From Eledone cirrhosa (taxonomy: Eukaryota > Mollusca > Cephalopoda > Octopoda > Eledonidae), in contig OZ024744.1 in assembly GCA_964016885.1 (NCBI GenBank), positions 21,707,798 through 21,771,797 of the forward strand: DNA of 64,000 bases. The letters are read 5' to 3'. Below are positions 12,030 to 24,725 of this stretch, piece after piece. Below the pieces are notes generated by a model. That model ran no database searches. It was not told the origin of the DNA and was given only the letters and a program-made list of their open reading frames with translations. The position numbers and the translations under genes were made by a program. Positions within the stretch are counted from its first letter, which is position 1; every line of letters begins with the position of its first letter.

Positions 12030-15000
12030 AACAGCTATGACATCTTCAGACAGTTAGAAGAGGTGACAGGCACAACAGCTATAACATCTTCAGACAGTTA
12101 GAAGAGGTGACAGCAACAACAGCTATGGCATCTTCAGACAGAAGAGGTGACAGCCACAACAGTTATGACATCTTCAGACAGATAGAAGAGGTGACAGGCA
12201 CAACAGCTATGACATCTTTAGACAGTTAGAAGAGGTGACAGGCCCAACAGCTATGACATCTTCAGACAGTGAGAAGAGGTGACAGCCACAACAGCTATGA
12301 CATCTTCAGACTGTTAGAAGAGGTGACAGCAACAACAGCAATGACATCTTCAGACAGTTAGAAGACGTGACAGCCACAACAGCTATGACATCTTTAGACA
12401 GTTAGAAGAGGGGACAGCCACAACAGCTATGACATCTTCAGACAGTTAGAAGAGGTGACAAGCACAACAGCTATGACATCTTCAGACAGTTAGAAGAGGT
12501 GACAAGCACAACAGCTATGACATCTTCAGACAATTATAAGATGTGACAGCCACAACAGCTATGACATATTCAGACAGAAGAGGTGACAGCTACAACAGCT
12601 ATGACATCTTCAGAGTGAAGAGGTGACAGGCACAACAGCTATGACATCTTCAGACAGAAGAGGTGACATACGCAACAGCTATAACATCTTCAGACAGTTA
12701 GAAGAGGTGACAGGCACAACAGCTATGACATCTTTAGACAGTTAGAAGAGGTGACAACCACAACAGCTATGACATCTTTAGACAGTTAGAAGAGGTGACA
12801 GCCACAACAGCTATGACATCTTCAGTCAGTTAGAAGAGGTGACAGCCACAACATCTATGACATCTTCATACAGTTAGAAGAGGTGACAGCAACAACAGCT
12901 ATGACATCTACAGACAGTTAGAAGAGGTGACAGCCACAACAGCTATGACATCTTTAGACAGTAAGAAGAGGTGACATCCACAACAGCTATGACATCTTCA
13001 GACAGTTAGAAGAGGTGACAAGCACAACAGCTATGACATCTTCAGACAGTTAGAAGAGGTGACAAGCACAACAGCTATGACATCTTCAGACAGTTAGAAG
13101 AGGTGACAGCAACAACAACTATGACATCTTCAGACAGAAGAGGTGACAGCAACAACATCTATGACATCTTCAGACAGAAGAGGTGACAGCCACAACAGTT
13201 ATGACATCTTCAGACAGATAGAAGAGGTGACAGGCACAACGGCTATGACGTCTTTAGACAGTTAGCAGAGGTGACAGGAACAACAGCTATGACATCTTCA
13301 GACAGTTAGAAGAGGTGACAGGCACAACAGCTATGACATCTTCAGAGAGTTAGAAGAGGTGACAGCAACAACAGCTATGACATCTTCAGACAGTTAGAAG
13401 AGGTGACAGGCACAACAGCTATGACGTCTTTAGACAGTTAGAAGAGGTGACAGCCACAACAGCTATGACATCTTCAGAGAGAAGAGGTGACAGGCACAAC
13501 AGCTATGACATCTTCAGACAGTTAGAAGAGGTGACAGCAACAACAGCTATGACATCTTCAGACAGAAGAGGTGAAAGCCACAACAGCTATGACATCTTCA
13601 GACAGTTAGAAGAGGTGACAGCCACAACAGCTATGACGTCTTTAGACAGTTAGAAGAGGTGACAGGAACAACAGCTATGACATCTTCAGACAGTTAGAAG
13701 AGGTGACAGGCACAACAGCTATGACATCTTCAGACAGTGAGAAGATGTGACAGCCACAACAGCTATGACATCTTCAGACTGTTAGAAGAGGTGACAGCCA
13801 CAACAGCTATGACATATTCAGACAGAAGAGGTGACAGCCACAACAGCTATCACATCTTCAGATAGAAGAGGTGACAGGCACAACAGCTATGACATCTTCA
13901 AACAGTTAGAAGAGGTGACAGCCACAACAGCTATGACATATTCAGACAAAAGAGGTGACAGGCACAACAGCGATGCCATCTTCAGAGAGTTAGAAGAGGT
14001 GACAGGCACAACAGCTATGACATCTTCAGACAGAATAGGTGACAGACACAACAGCTATAACATCTTCAGACAGTTAGAAGAGGTGACAGGCACAACAGCT
14101 ATGACATCTTTAGACAGTTAGAAGAGGTGACAGCCACAACAGCTATGACATCTTCCGACAGTTAGAAGAGGTGACAGCAACAACAGCTATGACATCTTGA
14201 AACAGAAGAGGTGACAGCCACAACAGCTATGACATCTTCAGACAGTTAGAAAAGGTGACAGCAACAACAGCTATGACATCTTCAGACAGAAGAGGTGACA
14301 GCCACAACAGCTATGACATCTTCTGACAGTTAGAAGAGGTGACAGCAACAACAGCTATCACATCTTCAGACTGTTAGAAGAGGTGACAGGCACAACAGCT
14401 ATGACATCTTTAGACAGTTAGAAGAGGTGACAGCCACAACAGCTATGACATATTCAGACAAAAGAGGTGACAGGCACAACAGCGATGCCATCTTCAGAGA
14501 GTTAGAAGAGGTGACAGGCACAACAGCTATGACATCTTCAGACAGAAGAGGTGAAAGACACAACAGCTATAACGTATTCAGACAGTTAGAAGAGGTGACA
14601 GGCACAACAGCTATGACATCTTTAGACAGTTAGAAGAGGTGACAGCCACAACAGCTATGACATCTTCAGACAGTTAGAAGAGGTGACAGGCACAACAGCT
14701 ATGACATCTTTAGACAGTTAGAAGAGGTGACAGCCACAACAGCTATGACATCTTCCGACAGTTAGAAGAGGTGACAGCAACAACAGCTATGACATCTTCA
14801 GACAGAAGAGGTGACAGCCACAACAGCTATGACATCTTCAGACAGTTAGAAAAGGTGACAGCAACAACAGCTATGACATCTTCAGACAGAAGAGGTGACA
14901 GCCACAACAGCTATGACATCTTCAGACAGTTAGAAGAGGTGACAGCAACAACAGCTATCACATCTTCAGACTGTTAGAAGAGGTGACAGGCACAACAGCT

Positions 15001-15725
15001 ATGACATCTTTAGACAGTTAGAAGAGGTGACAGCCACAACAGCTATGACATATTCAGACAAAAGAGGTGACAGGCACAACAGCGATGCCATCTTCAGAGA
15101 GTTAGAAGAGGTGACAGGCACAACAGCTATGACATCTTCAGACAGAAGAGGTGAAAGACACAACAGCTATAACATATTCAGACAGTTAGAAGAGGTGACA
15201 GGCACAACAGCTATGACATCTTTAGACAGTTAGAAGAGGTGACAGCCACAACAGCTATGACATCTTCAGACAGTTAGAAGAGGTGACAGGCACAACAGCT
15301 ATGACATCTTCAGACTGTTAGAAGAGGTGACAGGAACAACAACTATGACATCTTCAGACAGTTAGAAGAGGTGACAGGCACAACAGCTATGACATCTTCA
15401 GACAGTTAGAAGAGGTGACAGCAACAACAGCTATGACATCTTCAGACAGTTAGAAAAGGTGACAGCAACAACAGCTATGACATCTTGAGACAGAAGAGGT
15501 GACAGCCACAACAGCTATGACATCTTCAGACAGTTAGAAGAGGTGACAGCAACAACAGCTATGACATCTTCAGACTGTTAGAAGAGGTGACAGGCACAAC
15601 AGCTATGACATATTTAGACAGTTAGAAGAGGTGACAGCCACAACAGCTATGACATCTTCAGACGGTTAGAAGAGGTGACAGGCACAACAGCTATGACATC
15701 TTCAGAGTGAAGAGGTGACAGGCAC
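12030..15725 (+). repeat. 3,696-bp HOR, copy 1
   Basis: Aligns to 15,726-19,421 with a constant offset of 3,696 bp, meaning no net indel across the unit. Checkpoints include AGCTATGGCA at 12,121/15,817, GGCCCAACAG at 12,241/15,937, TCTTCCGACA at 14,151/17,847 and CTTGAGACAG near 15,484/19,180. In the parts I compared, the only difference was TG at 15,316-15,317 versus AT at 19,012-19,013. Inside the unit, 14,427-14,977 repeats at a 600-bp offset (15,027 onward), and a related GATGCCATC block lies 512 bp upstream (13,972 to 14,484). Confidence 0.9.
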
Positions 15726-18700
15726 AACAGCTATGACATCTTCAGACAGTTAGAAGAGGTGACAGGCACAACAGCTATAACATCTTCAGACAGTTAGAAG
15801 AGGTGACAGCAACAACAGCTATGGCATCTTCAGACAGAAGAGGTGACAGCCACAACAGTTATGACATCTTCAGACAGATAGAAGAGGTGACAGGCACAAC
15901 AGCTATGACATCTTTAGACAGTTAGAAGAGGTGACAGGCCCAACAGCTATGACATCTTCAGACAGTGAGAAGAGGTGACAGCCACAACAGCTATGACATC
16001 TTCAGACTGTTAGAAGAGGTGACAGCAACAACAGCAATGACATCTTCAGACAGTTAGAAGACGTGACAGCCACAACAGCTATGACATCTTTAGACAGTTA
16101 GAAGAGGGGACAGCCACAACAGCTATGACATCTTCAGACAGTTAGAAGAGGTGACAAGCACAACAGCTATGACATCTTCAGACAGTTAGAAGAGGTGACA
16201 AGCACAACAGCTATGACATCTTCAGACAATTATAAGATGTGACAGCCACAACAGCTATGACATATTCAGACAGAAGAGGTGACAGCTACAACAGCTATGA
16301 CATCTTCAGAGTGAAGAGGTGACAGGCACAACAGCTATGACATCTTCAGACAGAAGAGGTGACATACGCAACAGCTATAACATCTTCAGACAGTTAGAAG
16401 AGGTGACAGGCACAACAGCTATGACATCTTTAGACAGTTAGAAGAGGTGACAACCACAACAGCTATGACATCTTTAGACAGTTAGAAGAGGTGACAGCCA
16501 CAACAGCTATGACATCTTCAGTCAGTTAGAAGAGGTGACAGCCACAACATCTATGACATCTTCATACAGTTAGAAGAGGTGACAGCAACAACAGCTATGA
16601 CATCTACAGACAGTTAGAAGAGGTGACAGCCACAACAGCTATGACATCTTTAGACAGTAAGAAGAGGTGACATCCACAACAGCTATGACATCTTCAGACA
16701 GTTAGAAGAGGTGACAAGCACAACAGCTATGACATCTTCAGACAGTTAGAAGAGGTGACAAGCACAACAGCTATGACATCTTCAGACAGTTAGAAGAGGT
16801 GACAGCAACAACAACTATGACATCTTCAGACAGAAGAGGTGACAGCAACAACATCTATGACATCTTCAGACAGAAGAGGTGACAGCCACAACAGTTATGA
16901 CATCTTCAGACAGATAGAAGAGGTGACAGGCACAACGGCTATGACGTCTTTAGACAGTTAGCAGAGGTGACAGGAACAACAGCTATGACATCTTCAGACA
17001 GTTAGAAGAGGTGACAGGCACAACAGCTATGACATCTTCAGAGAGTTAGAAGAGGTGACAGCAACAACAGCTATGACATCTTCAGACAGTTAGAAGAGGT
17101 GACAGGCACAACAGCTATGACGTCTTTAGACAGTTAGAAGAGGTGACAGCCACAACAGCTATGACATCTTCAGAGAGAAGAGGTGACAGGCACAACAGCT
17201 ATGACATCTTCAGACAGTTAGAAGAGGTGACAGCAACAACAGCTATGACATCTTCAGACAGAAGAGGTGAAAGCCACAACAGCTATGACATCTTCAGACA
17301 GTTAGAAGAGGTGACAGCCACAACAGCTATGACGTCTTTAGACAGTTAGAAGAGGTGACAGGAACAACAGCTATGACATCTTCAGACAGTTAGAAGAGGT
17401 GACAGGCACAACAGCTATGACATCTTCAGACAGTGAGAAGATGTGACAGCCACAACAGCTATGACATCTTCAGACTGTTAGAAGAGGTGACAGCCACAAC
17501 AGCTATGACATATTCAGACAGAAGAGGTGACAGCCACAACAGCTATCACATCTTCAGATAGAAGAGGTGACAGGCACAACAGCTATGACATCTTCAAACA
17601 GTTAGAAGAGGTGACAGCCACAACAGCTATGACATATTCAGACAAAAGAGGTGACAGGCACAACAGCGATGCCATCTTCAGAGAGTTAGAAGAGGTGACA
17701 GGCACAACAGCTATGACATCTTCAGACAGAATAGGTGACAGACACAACAGCTATAACATCTTCAGACAGTTAGAAGAGGTGACAGGCACAACAGCTATGA
17801 CATCTTTAGACAGTTAGAAGAGGTGACAGCCACAACAGCTATGACATCTTCCGACAGTTAGAAGAGGTGACAGCAACAACAGCTATGACATCTTGAAACA
17901 GAAGAGGTGACAGCCACAACAGCTATGACATCTTCAGACAGTTAGAAAAGGTGACAGCAACAACAGCTATGACATCTTCAGACAGAAGAGGTGACAGCCA
18001 CAACAGCTATGACATCTTCTGACAGTTAGAAGAGGTGACAGCAACAACAGCTATCACATCTTCAGACTGTTAGAAGAGGTGACAGGCACAACAGCTATGA
18101 CATCTTTAGACAGTTAGAAGAGGTGACAGCCACAACAGCTATGACATATTCAGACAAAAGAGGTGACAGGCACAACAGCGATGCCATCTTCAGAGAGTTA
18201 GAAGAGGTGACAGGCACAACAGCTATGACATCTTCAGACAGAAGAGGTGAAAGACACAACAGCTATAACGTATTCAGACAGTTAGAAGAGGTGACAGGCA
18301 CAACAGCTATGACATCTTTAGACAGTTAGAAGAGGTGACAGCCACAACAGCTATGACATCTTCAGACAGTTAGAAGAGGTGACAGGCACAACAGCTATGA
18401 CATCTTTAGACAGTTAGAAGAGGTGACAGCCACAACAGCTATGACATCTTCCGACAGTTAGAAGAGGTGACAGCAACAACAGCTATGACATCTTCAGACA
18501 GAAGAGGTGACAGCCACAACAGCTATGACATCTTCAGACAGTTAGAAAAGGTGACAGCAACAACAGCTATGACATCTTCAGACAGAAGAGGTGACAGCCA
18601 CAACAGCTATGACATCTTCAGACAGTTAGAAGAGGTGACAGCAACAACAGCTATCACATCTTCAGACTGTTAGAAGAGGTGACAGGCACAACAGCTATGA

Positions 18701-19421
18701 CATCTTTAGACAGTTAGAAGAGGTGACAGCCACAACAGCTATGACATATTCAGACAAAAGAGGTGACAGGCACAACAGCGATGCCATCTTCAGAGAGTTA
18801 GAAGAGGTGACAGGCACAACAGCTATGACATCTTCAGACAGAAGAGGTGAAAGACACAACAGCTATAACATATTCAGACAGTTAGAAGAGGTGACAGGCA
18901 CAACAGCTATGACATCTTTAGACAGTTAGAAGAGGTGACAGCCACAACAGCTATGACATCTTCAGACAGTTAGAAGAGGTGACAGGCACAACAGCTATGA
19001 CATCTTCAGACATTTAGAAGAGGTGACAGGAACAACAACTATGACATCTTCAGACAGTTAGAAGAGGTGACAGGCACAACAGCTATGACATCTTCAGACA
19101 GTTAGAAGAGGTGACAGCAACAACAGCTATGACATCTTCAGACAGTTAGAAAAGGTGACAGCAACAACAGCTATGACATCTTGAGACAGAAGAGGTGACA
19201 GCCACAACAGCTATGACATCTTCAGACAGTTAGAAGAGGTGACAGCAACAACAGCTATGACATCTTCAGACTGTTAGAAGAGGTGACAGGCACAACAGCT
19301 ATGACATATTTAGACAGTTAGAAGAGGTGACAGCCACAACAGCTATGACATCTTCAGACGGTTAGAAGAGGTGACAGGCACAACAGCTATGACATCTTCA
19401 GAGTGAAGAGGTGACAGGCAC
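15726..19421 (+). repeat. 3,696-bp HOR, copy 2
   Basis: Second, nearly identical copy of 12,030-15,725. Homology extends a few bases further and breaks at about 19,441 (GAGTGTTAG here, GACAGTTAG at 15,745). The left edge is defined by GAGTGAAG at 15,707-15,714 versus GACAGAAG at 12,011-12,018. The near identity over 3.7 kb points to a very recent duplication, or to an assembly duplication that only long reads could exclude. Confidence 0.9.
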
Positions 19422-19661
19422 AACAGCTATGACATCTTCAGAGTGTTAGAAGAGGTGACAGCCACAACAGCTATGACATCTTCAGACAGAAGAGGTGACA
19501 GCCACAACCGCTATGACATCTTCAGAGAGAAGAGGTGACAGGCACAACAGCTATGACATTTTCAGACAGAAGAGGTGACAGCCGCAACAGCTATGACATC
19601 TTCAGACAGTTAGAAGAGGTGACAGCCACAACAGCTATGACATTTTTAGACAGTTAGAAGA

Positions 19662-19690
19662 GGTGACAGGAACAACTGGCTATGACATAT
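19662..19690 (+). repeat. Monomer with a 1-bp insertion
   Basis: ACAACAGCTATG is replaced by ACAACTGGCTATG (19,672-19,684), giving a 45-bp step. The parallel site near 11,775 has the normal form, so the insertion is private to this copy. Confidence 0.75.
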
Positions 19691-20664
19691 TCATACAGTT
19701 AGAAGAGGTGACTTGCACAACAGCTATGACATCTTTAGACAGTTAGAAGAGGTGACAGCCACAACAGCTATGACATCTTCAGACAGTTAGAAGAGGTGAC
19801 AGGAACAACAGCTATGACATCTTCAGACAGTGAGAAGAGGTGACAGCCACAACAGCTATGACATCTTCAGACAGAAGAGGTGACAGCCACAACAGCTATC
19901 ACATCTTCAGATAGAAGAGGTGACAGGCACAACAGCTATGACATCTTCAGACAGTTAGAAGACGTGACAGCCACAAGAGCTATGACGTCTTCAGACAGTT
20001 AGAAGAGGTGACAGCCACAACAGCTATGACATATTCAGACAAAAGAGGTGACAGGCACAACAGCGATGCCATCTTCAGAGAGTTAGAAGAGGTGACAGGC
20101 ACAACAGCTATGACGTCTTCAGACAGAAGAGGTGACAGACACAACAGCTAGGACGTCTGCAGACAGTTAGAAGAGGTGACAGGCACAAGAGCTATGACAT
20201 CTTTGGACAGTTAGAAGAGGTGACAGCCACAGCATCTATGACATATTCAGACAGTTACAAGAGGTGACAGGCACAACAGCTATGACATATTCAGACAGTT
20301 AGAAGAGGTGACAGGAACAACAGCTATGACATCTTCAGACAGTTAGAAGAGGTGACAGGCAGAACAGCTATGACATCTTCAGACAGTTAGAAGAGGTGAC
20401 AGCAACAACAGCTATGACATCTTCAGACAGTTAGAAGAGGTGACAGGCACAACAGCTATGACATCCTTAGACAGTTAGAAGAGGTGACAGCCACAACAGC
20501 GATGACATCTTCAGAGAGTTAGAAGAGGTGACAGCCACAACAGCTATGACATCTTCATACAGTTAGAAGAGGTGACAGGCACAACAGCTATGACATCCTT
20601 AGACAGTTAGAAGAGGTGACAGCCACAACAGCTATGACATCTTCAGTCAGTTAGAAGAGGTGAC

Positions 20665-20700
20665 AAGCACAACAGCTATATCTTCAGACAGTTAGAAGAG
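20665..20700 (+). repeat. Monomer with a 3-bp deletion
   Basis: GCTATGACATCTTCAG is shortened to GCTATATCTTCAG (20,675-20,687). The result is a 41-bp step, just upstream of the ~514-bp segment that is shared with 25,276-25,789. Confidence 0.75.
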
Positions 20701-22502
20701 GTGACAGCAACAACAGCTATGACATCTTCAGACAGAAGAGGTGACAGCCACAAGAGCTATGACATCTTCAGACAGTTAGAAAAGGTCACAGCAACAACAG
20801 CTATGACATCTTCAGACAGAAGAGGTGACAGCCACAACAGCTATGACATCTTCAGACAGTTAGAAGAGGTGACATCCACAACAGCTATGACATATTTAGA
20901 CAGTTAGAAGAGGTGACAGCCACAAAAGCTATGACATCTTCAGACAGTTAGAAGAGGTGACAGCCACAACAGCTATGACATCTTTAGACAGTTAGAAGAG
21001 GTGACAGGAACAACAGCTATGACATCTTCTGACAATTAGAAGATGTGACAGGCACAACAGCTATGACATCTTCAGACAGTTAGAAGAGGTGACAGGCACA
21101 ACAGCTATGACGTCTTCAGACAGTTAGAAGAGGTGACAGCCACAACAGCTATGACATCTTTAGACAGTTAGAAGAGGTGACAGGAACAACAGCTATGACA
21201 TCTTCAGACAGTTAGAAGAGGTGACAGGCACAACAGCTATGCCATCTTCAGACAGTTAGAAGAGGTGACAGCAACAACAGCTATGACATCTTCAGACAGA
21301 AGAGGTGACAGCCACAACAGCTATGACATCTTCAGCCAGTTAGAAGAGGTGACAGGCACAACAGCTATGACATCTTCAGAATGAAGAGGTGACAGGCACA
21401 ACAGCTATGACATCTACAGACAGAAGAGGTGACAGCAATAACAGCTATGGCATATTCAGACAGTTAGAAGAGGTGACAGCCACAACAGCTATGACATCTT
21501 CAGACAGTTATAAGATGTGACAGCCACAACAGCTATGACATATTCAGACCATAGAGGTGACAGGCACATCAGCTATGACATCTACAGACAGAAGAGGTGA
21601 CAGCCACAACAGCTATGACATCTTCAGACAGTTAGAAAAGGTGACAGCCACAACAGCTATGACATATTTAGACAGTTAGAAGAGGTTACAGGCACAACAG
21701 CTATGACATCTTCAGACAGTTAGAAGAGTTGACAGGCACAATAGCTATGGCATCTTTAGACAGTTAGAAGAGGTGTCAGGCACAACAGCTATGACATCTT
21801 CAGACAGTTAGAAGAGGTGAAAGGCACAACATCTATGACATTTTCAGACAGTTAGAAGAGGTGACAGCCAAAGCAGCTATGACATCTTCAGACAGTTAGA
21901 AGAGGTGACAGCCACAACAGCTATGACATCTTTAGACAGTTAGAAGAGGCGACAGGCACAACAGCTATGACATCTTCAGACAGTTAGAAGAGGTGACAGC
22001 AACAACAGCTATGACATCTTCAGACAGAAGAGACGACAGCCACAACAGCTATGACATCTTCAGACAGTTAGAAGAGGTGACAGGCACAACAGCTATGACA
22101 TCTTTAGACAGTTAGAAGAGGTGACAGCCACCACAGCTATGAGATATTCAGACAGTTAGAATAGGTGACAGGCACAACAGCTATGACATCTTCAGACAGT
22201 TAGAAGTGGTGACAGGCACAACAGCTATGACATCTTCAGACAGTTAGAAGAGGTGACAGGCACAACAGCTATGACATCTTCAGACAGTTAGAAGAGGTGA
22301 CAGCCACAACAGCTATGACATCTTTAGACAGTTAGAAGAGGTGACAGCTGAAACAGCTATGACATCTTTAGACAGTTAGAAGAGGTGACAGCCACAACAG
22401 CTATGACATCTTTAGACAGTTAGAAGAGGTGACAGCCACAACAGCTATGACATCTACAGACAGTTAGAAGAGGTGACAGCCACAACAGCTATGACATCTT
22501 CA

Positions 22503-22626
22503 GACAGTTATAAGATGTGACAGCCACAACAGCTATGACATATTCAGACAGAAGAGGTGACAGGCACATCAGCTATGACATCTACAGACAGAAGAGGTGA
22601 CAGCCACAACAGCTATGACATCTTCA
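22503..22626 (+). repeat. Recurrent three-monomer cassette (44+40+40)
   Basis: Three adjacent variant monomers that travel together. The first (22,503-22,546) has GTTATAAGATGTGAC in place of GTTAGAAGAGGTGAC. The second (22,547-22,586) carries GGCACATCAGC and ends TCTACA. The third (22,587-22,626) is a 40-bp form. The same trio starts at 24,362, 27,299 and 28,543 and recurs many times to the end of the window, sometimes with GACCATAGAGG in the second unit. The first unit can form an exact 7-bp stem, ACATCTT with AAGATGT. Confidence 0.8.
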
Positions 22627-22650
22627 GACAGTTAGAAGAGGTGACAGCAA

Positions 22651-22693
22651 CAACAGCTATGACATTTCAGACAGTTAGAAGAGGTGACAGGCA
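22651..22693 (+). repeat. 43-bp monomer variant (CATTTCAG)
   Basis: GACATCTTCAG is shortened to GACATTTCAG at 22,661-22,670, a one-base loss. The same variant recurs near 24,520, 26,128, 29,860, 33,690, 34,069, 40,074, 42,818, 44,724, 48,331, 50,151, 51,571, 53,731 and 55,560, usually one or two monomers after the cassette with CACATCAGC. It is therefore inherited with HOR copies rather than arising anew. Confidence 0.75.
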
Positions 22694-24725
22694 CAACAGC
22701 CATGACATCTTTAGTCAGTTAGAAGAGGTGACAGCCACAACAGCTATGACATCTTTAGACAGTTAGAAGAGGTGACAGGAACAACAGCTATGACATCTTC
22801 AGACAGTTAGAAGAGGTGAAAGGCACAACATCTATGACATTTTCAGACAGTTAGAAGAGGTGACAGCAACAACAGCTATGACATCTTTAGTCAGTTAGAA
22901 GAGGTGACAGCTACAACAGCTATGACATCTTCAGACAGTTAGAAGAGGTGACAGCCAAAGCAGCTATGACATCTTCAGACAGTTAGAAGAGGTGACAGCC
23001 ACAACAGCTATGACATCTTCAGACAGTTAGAAGAGGTGACAGCAACAACAGCTATGACATCTTCAGACAGAAGAGACGACAGCCACAACAGCTATGACAT
23101 CTTCAGACAGTTAGAAGAGGTGACAGGCACAACAGCTATGACATCTTTAGACAGTTAGAAGAGGTGACAGGCACAACAGCTATGACATCTTCAGAATGAA
23201 GAGGTGACAGGCACAACAGCTATGACATCTACAGACAGAAGAGGTGACAGCAATAACAGCTATGGCATATTCAGACAGTTAGAAGAGGTGACAGCCACAA
23301 CAGCTATGACATCTTCAGACAGTTATAAGATGTGACAGCCACAACAGCTATGACATATTCAGACCATAGAGGTGACAGGCACATCAGCTATGACATCTAC
23401 AGACAGAAGAGGTGACAGCCACAACAGCTATGACATCTTCAGACAGTTAGAAAAGGTGACAGCCACAACAGCTATGACATATTTAGACAGTTAGAAGAGG
23501 TTACAGGCACAACAGCTATGACATCTTCAGACAGTTAGAAGAGTTGACAGGCACAATAGCTATGGCATCTTTAGACAGTTAGAAGAGGTGTCAGGCACAA
23601 CAGCTATGACATCTTCAGACAGTTAGAAGAGGTGAAAGGCACAACATCTATGACATTTTCAGACAGTTAGAAGAGGTGACAGCCAAAGCAGCTATGACAT
23701 CTTCAGACAGTTAGAAGAGGTGACAGCCACAACAGCTATGACATCTTTAGACAGTTAGAAGAGGCGACAGGCACAACAGCTATGACATCTTCAGACAGTT
23801 AGAAGAGGTGACAGCAACAACAGCTATGACATCTTCAGACAGAAGAGACGACAGCCACAACAGCTATGACATCTTCAGACAGTTAGAAGAGGTGACAGGC
23901 ACAACAGCTATGACATCTTTAGACAGTTAGAAGAGGTGACAGCCACCACAGCTATGAGATATTCAGACAGTTAGAATAGGTGACAGGCACAACAGCTATG
24001 ACATCTTCAGACAGTTAGAAGTGGTGACAGGCACAACAGCTATGACATCTTCAGACAGTTAGAAGAGGTGACAGGCACAACAGCTATGACATCTTCAGAC
24101 AGTTAGAAGAGGTGACAGCAACAACAGTTATGACATCTTCAGACAGTTAGAAGAGGTGACAGCCACAACAGCTATGACATCTTTAGACAGTTAGAAGAGG
24201 TGACAGCTGAAACAGCTATGACATCTTTAGACAGTTAGAAGAGGGGACAGCCACAACAGCTATGACATCTTTAGACAGTTAGAAGAGGTGACAGCCACAA
24301 CAGCTATGACATCTACAGACAGTTAGAAGAGGTGACAGCCACAACAGCTATGACATCTTCAGACAGTTATAAGATGTGACAGCCACAACAGCTATGACAT
24401 ATTCAGACAGAAGAGGTGACAGGCACATCAGCTATGACATCTACAGACAGAAGAGGTGACAGCCACAACAGCTATGACATCTTCAGACAGTTAGAAGAGG
24501 TGACAGCAACAACAGCTATGACATTTCAGACAGTTAGAAGAGGTGACAGGCACAACAGCCATGACATCTTTAGTCAGTTAGAAGAGGTGACAGCCACAAC
24601 AGCTATGACATCTTTAGACAGTTAGAAGAGGTGACAGGAACAACAGCTATGACATCTTCAGACAGTTAGAAGAGGTGAAAGGCACAACATCTATGACATT
24701 TTCAGACAGTTAGAAGAGGTGACAG

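Larger units (their letters stand above)
19441..21340 (+). repeat. Mixed monomer zone
   Basis: Only satellite monomers. 19,481-19,800 matches 11,581-11,900. The GATGCCATC variant typical of the left part appears for the last time near 20,070. About 20,690-21,203 has a copy at 25,276-25,789 (offset 4,586 bp). From 21,340 the marker CAGAATGAAG starts a different HOR family, so this zone is the boundary between the left and right variant sets. Confidence 0.7.
21340..24725 (+). repeat. ~1.8 kb duplication, two copies
   Basis: Marker CAGAATGAAG at 21,377 and 23,192 gives an offset of 1,815 bp. After one extra 44-bp monomer in copy 2 near 24,110, the offset is 1,859 bp (for example 22,557 and 24,416). 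Matching parts are about 21,340-22,866 and 23,155-24,725. The ~288 bp between them carries a GCCAAAGCAG block also seen at 21,867, 23,682 and 24,725. Confidence 0.8.

Noticed and set aside
12030..19421. Ribosome binding sites (AAGAGGTGACA or AAGGAGGTGACAG before ATG)
   Set aside because: AAGAGGTG resembles a bacterial Shine-Dalgarno sequence, and the GTTAAAGGAGGTGAC variant even more so, with ATG about 20 bases on. It occurs in every monomer without a gene downstream, and the array does not look bacterial, so I treat it as coincidence.
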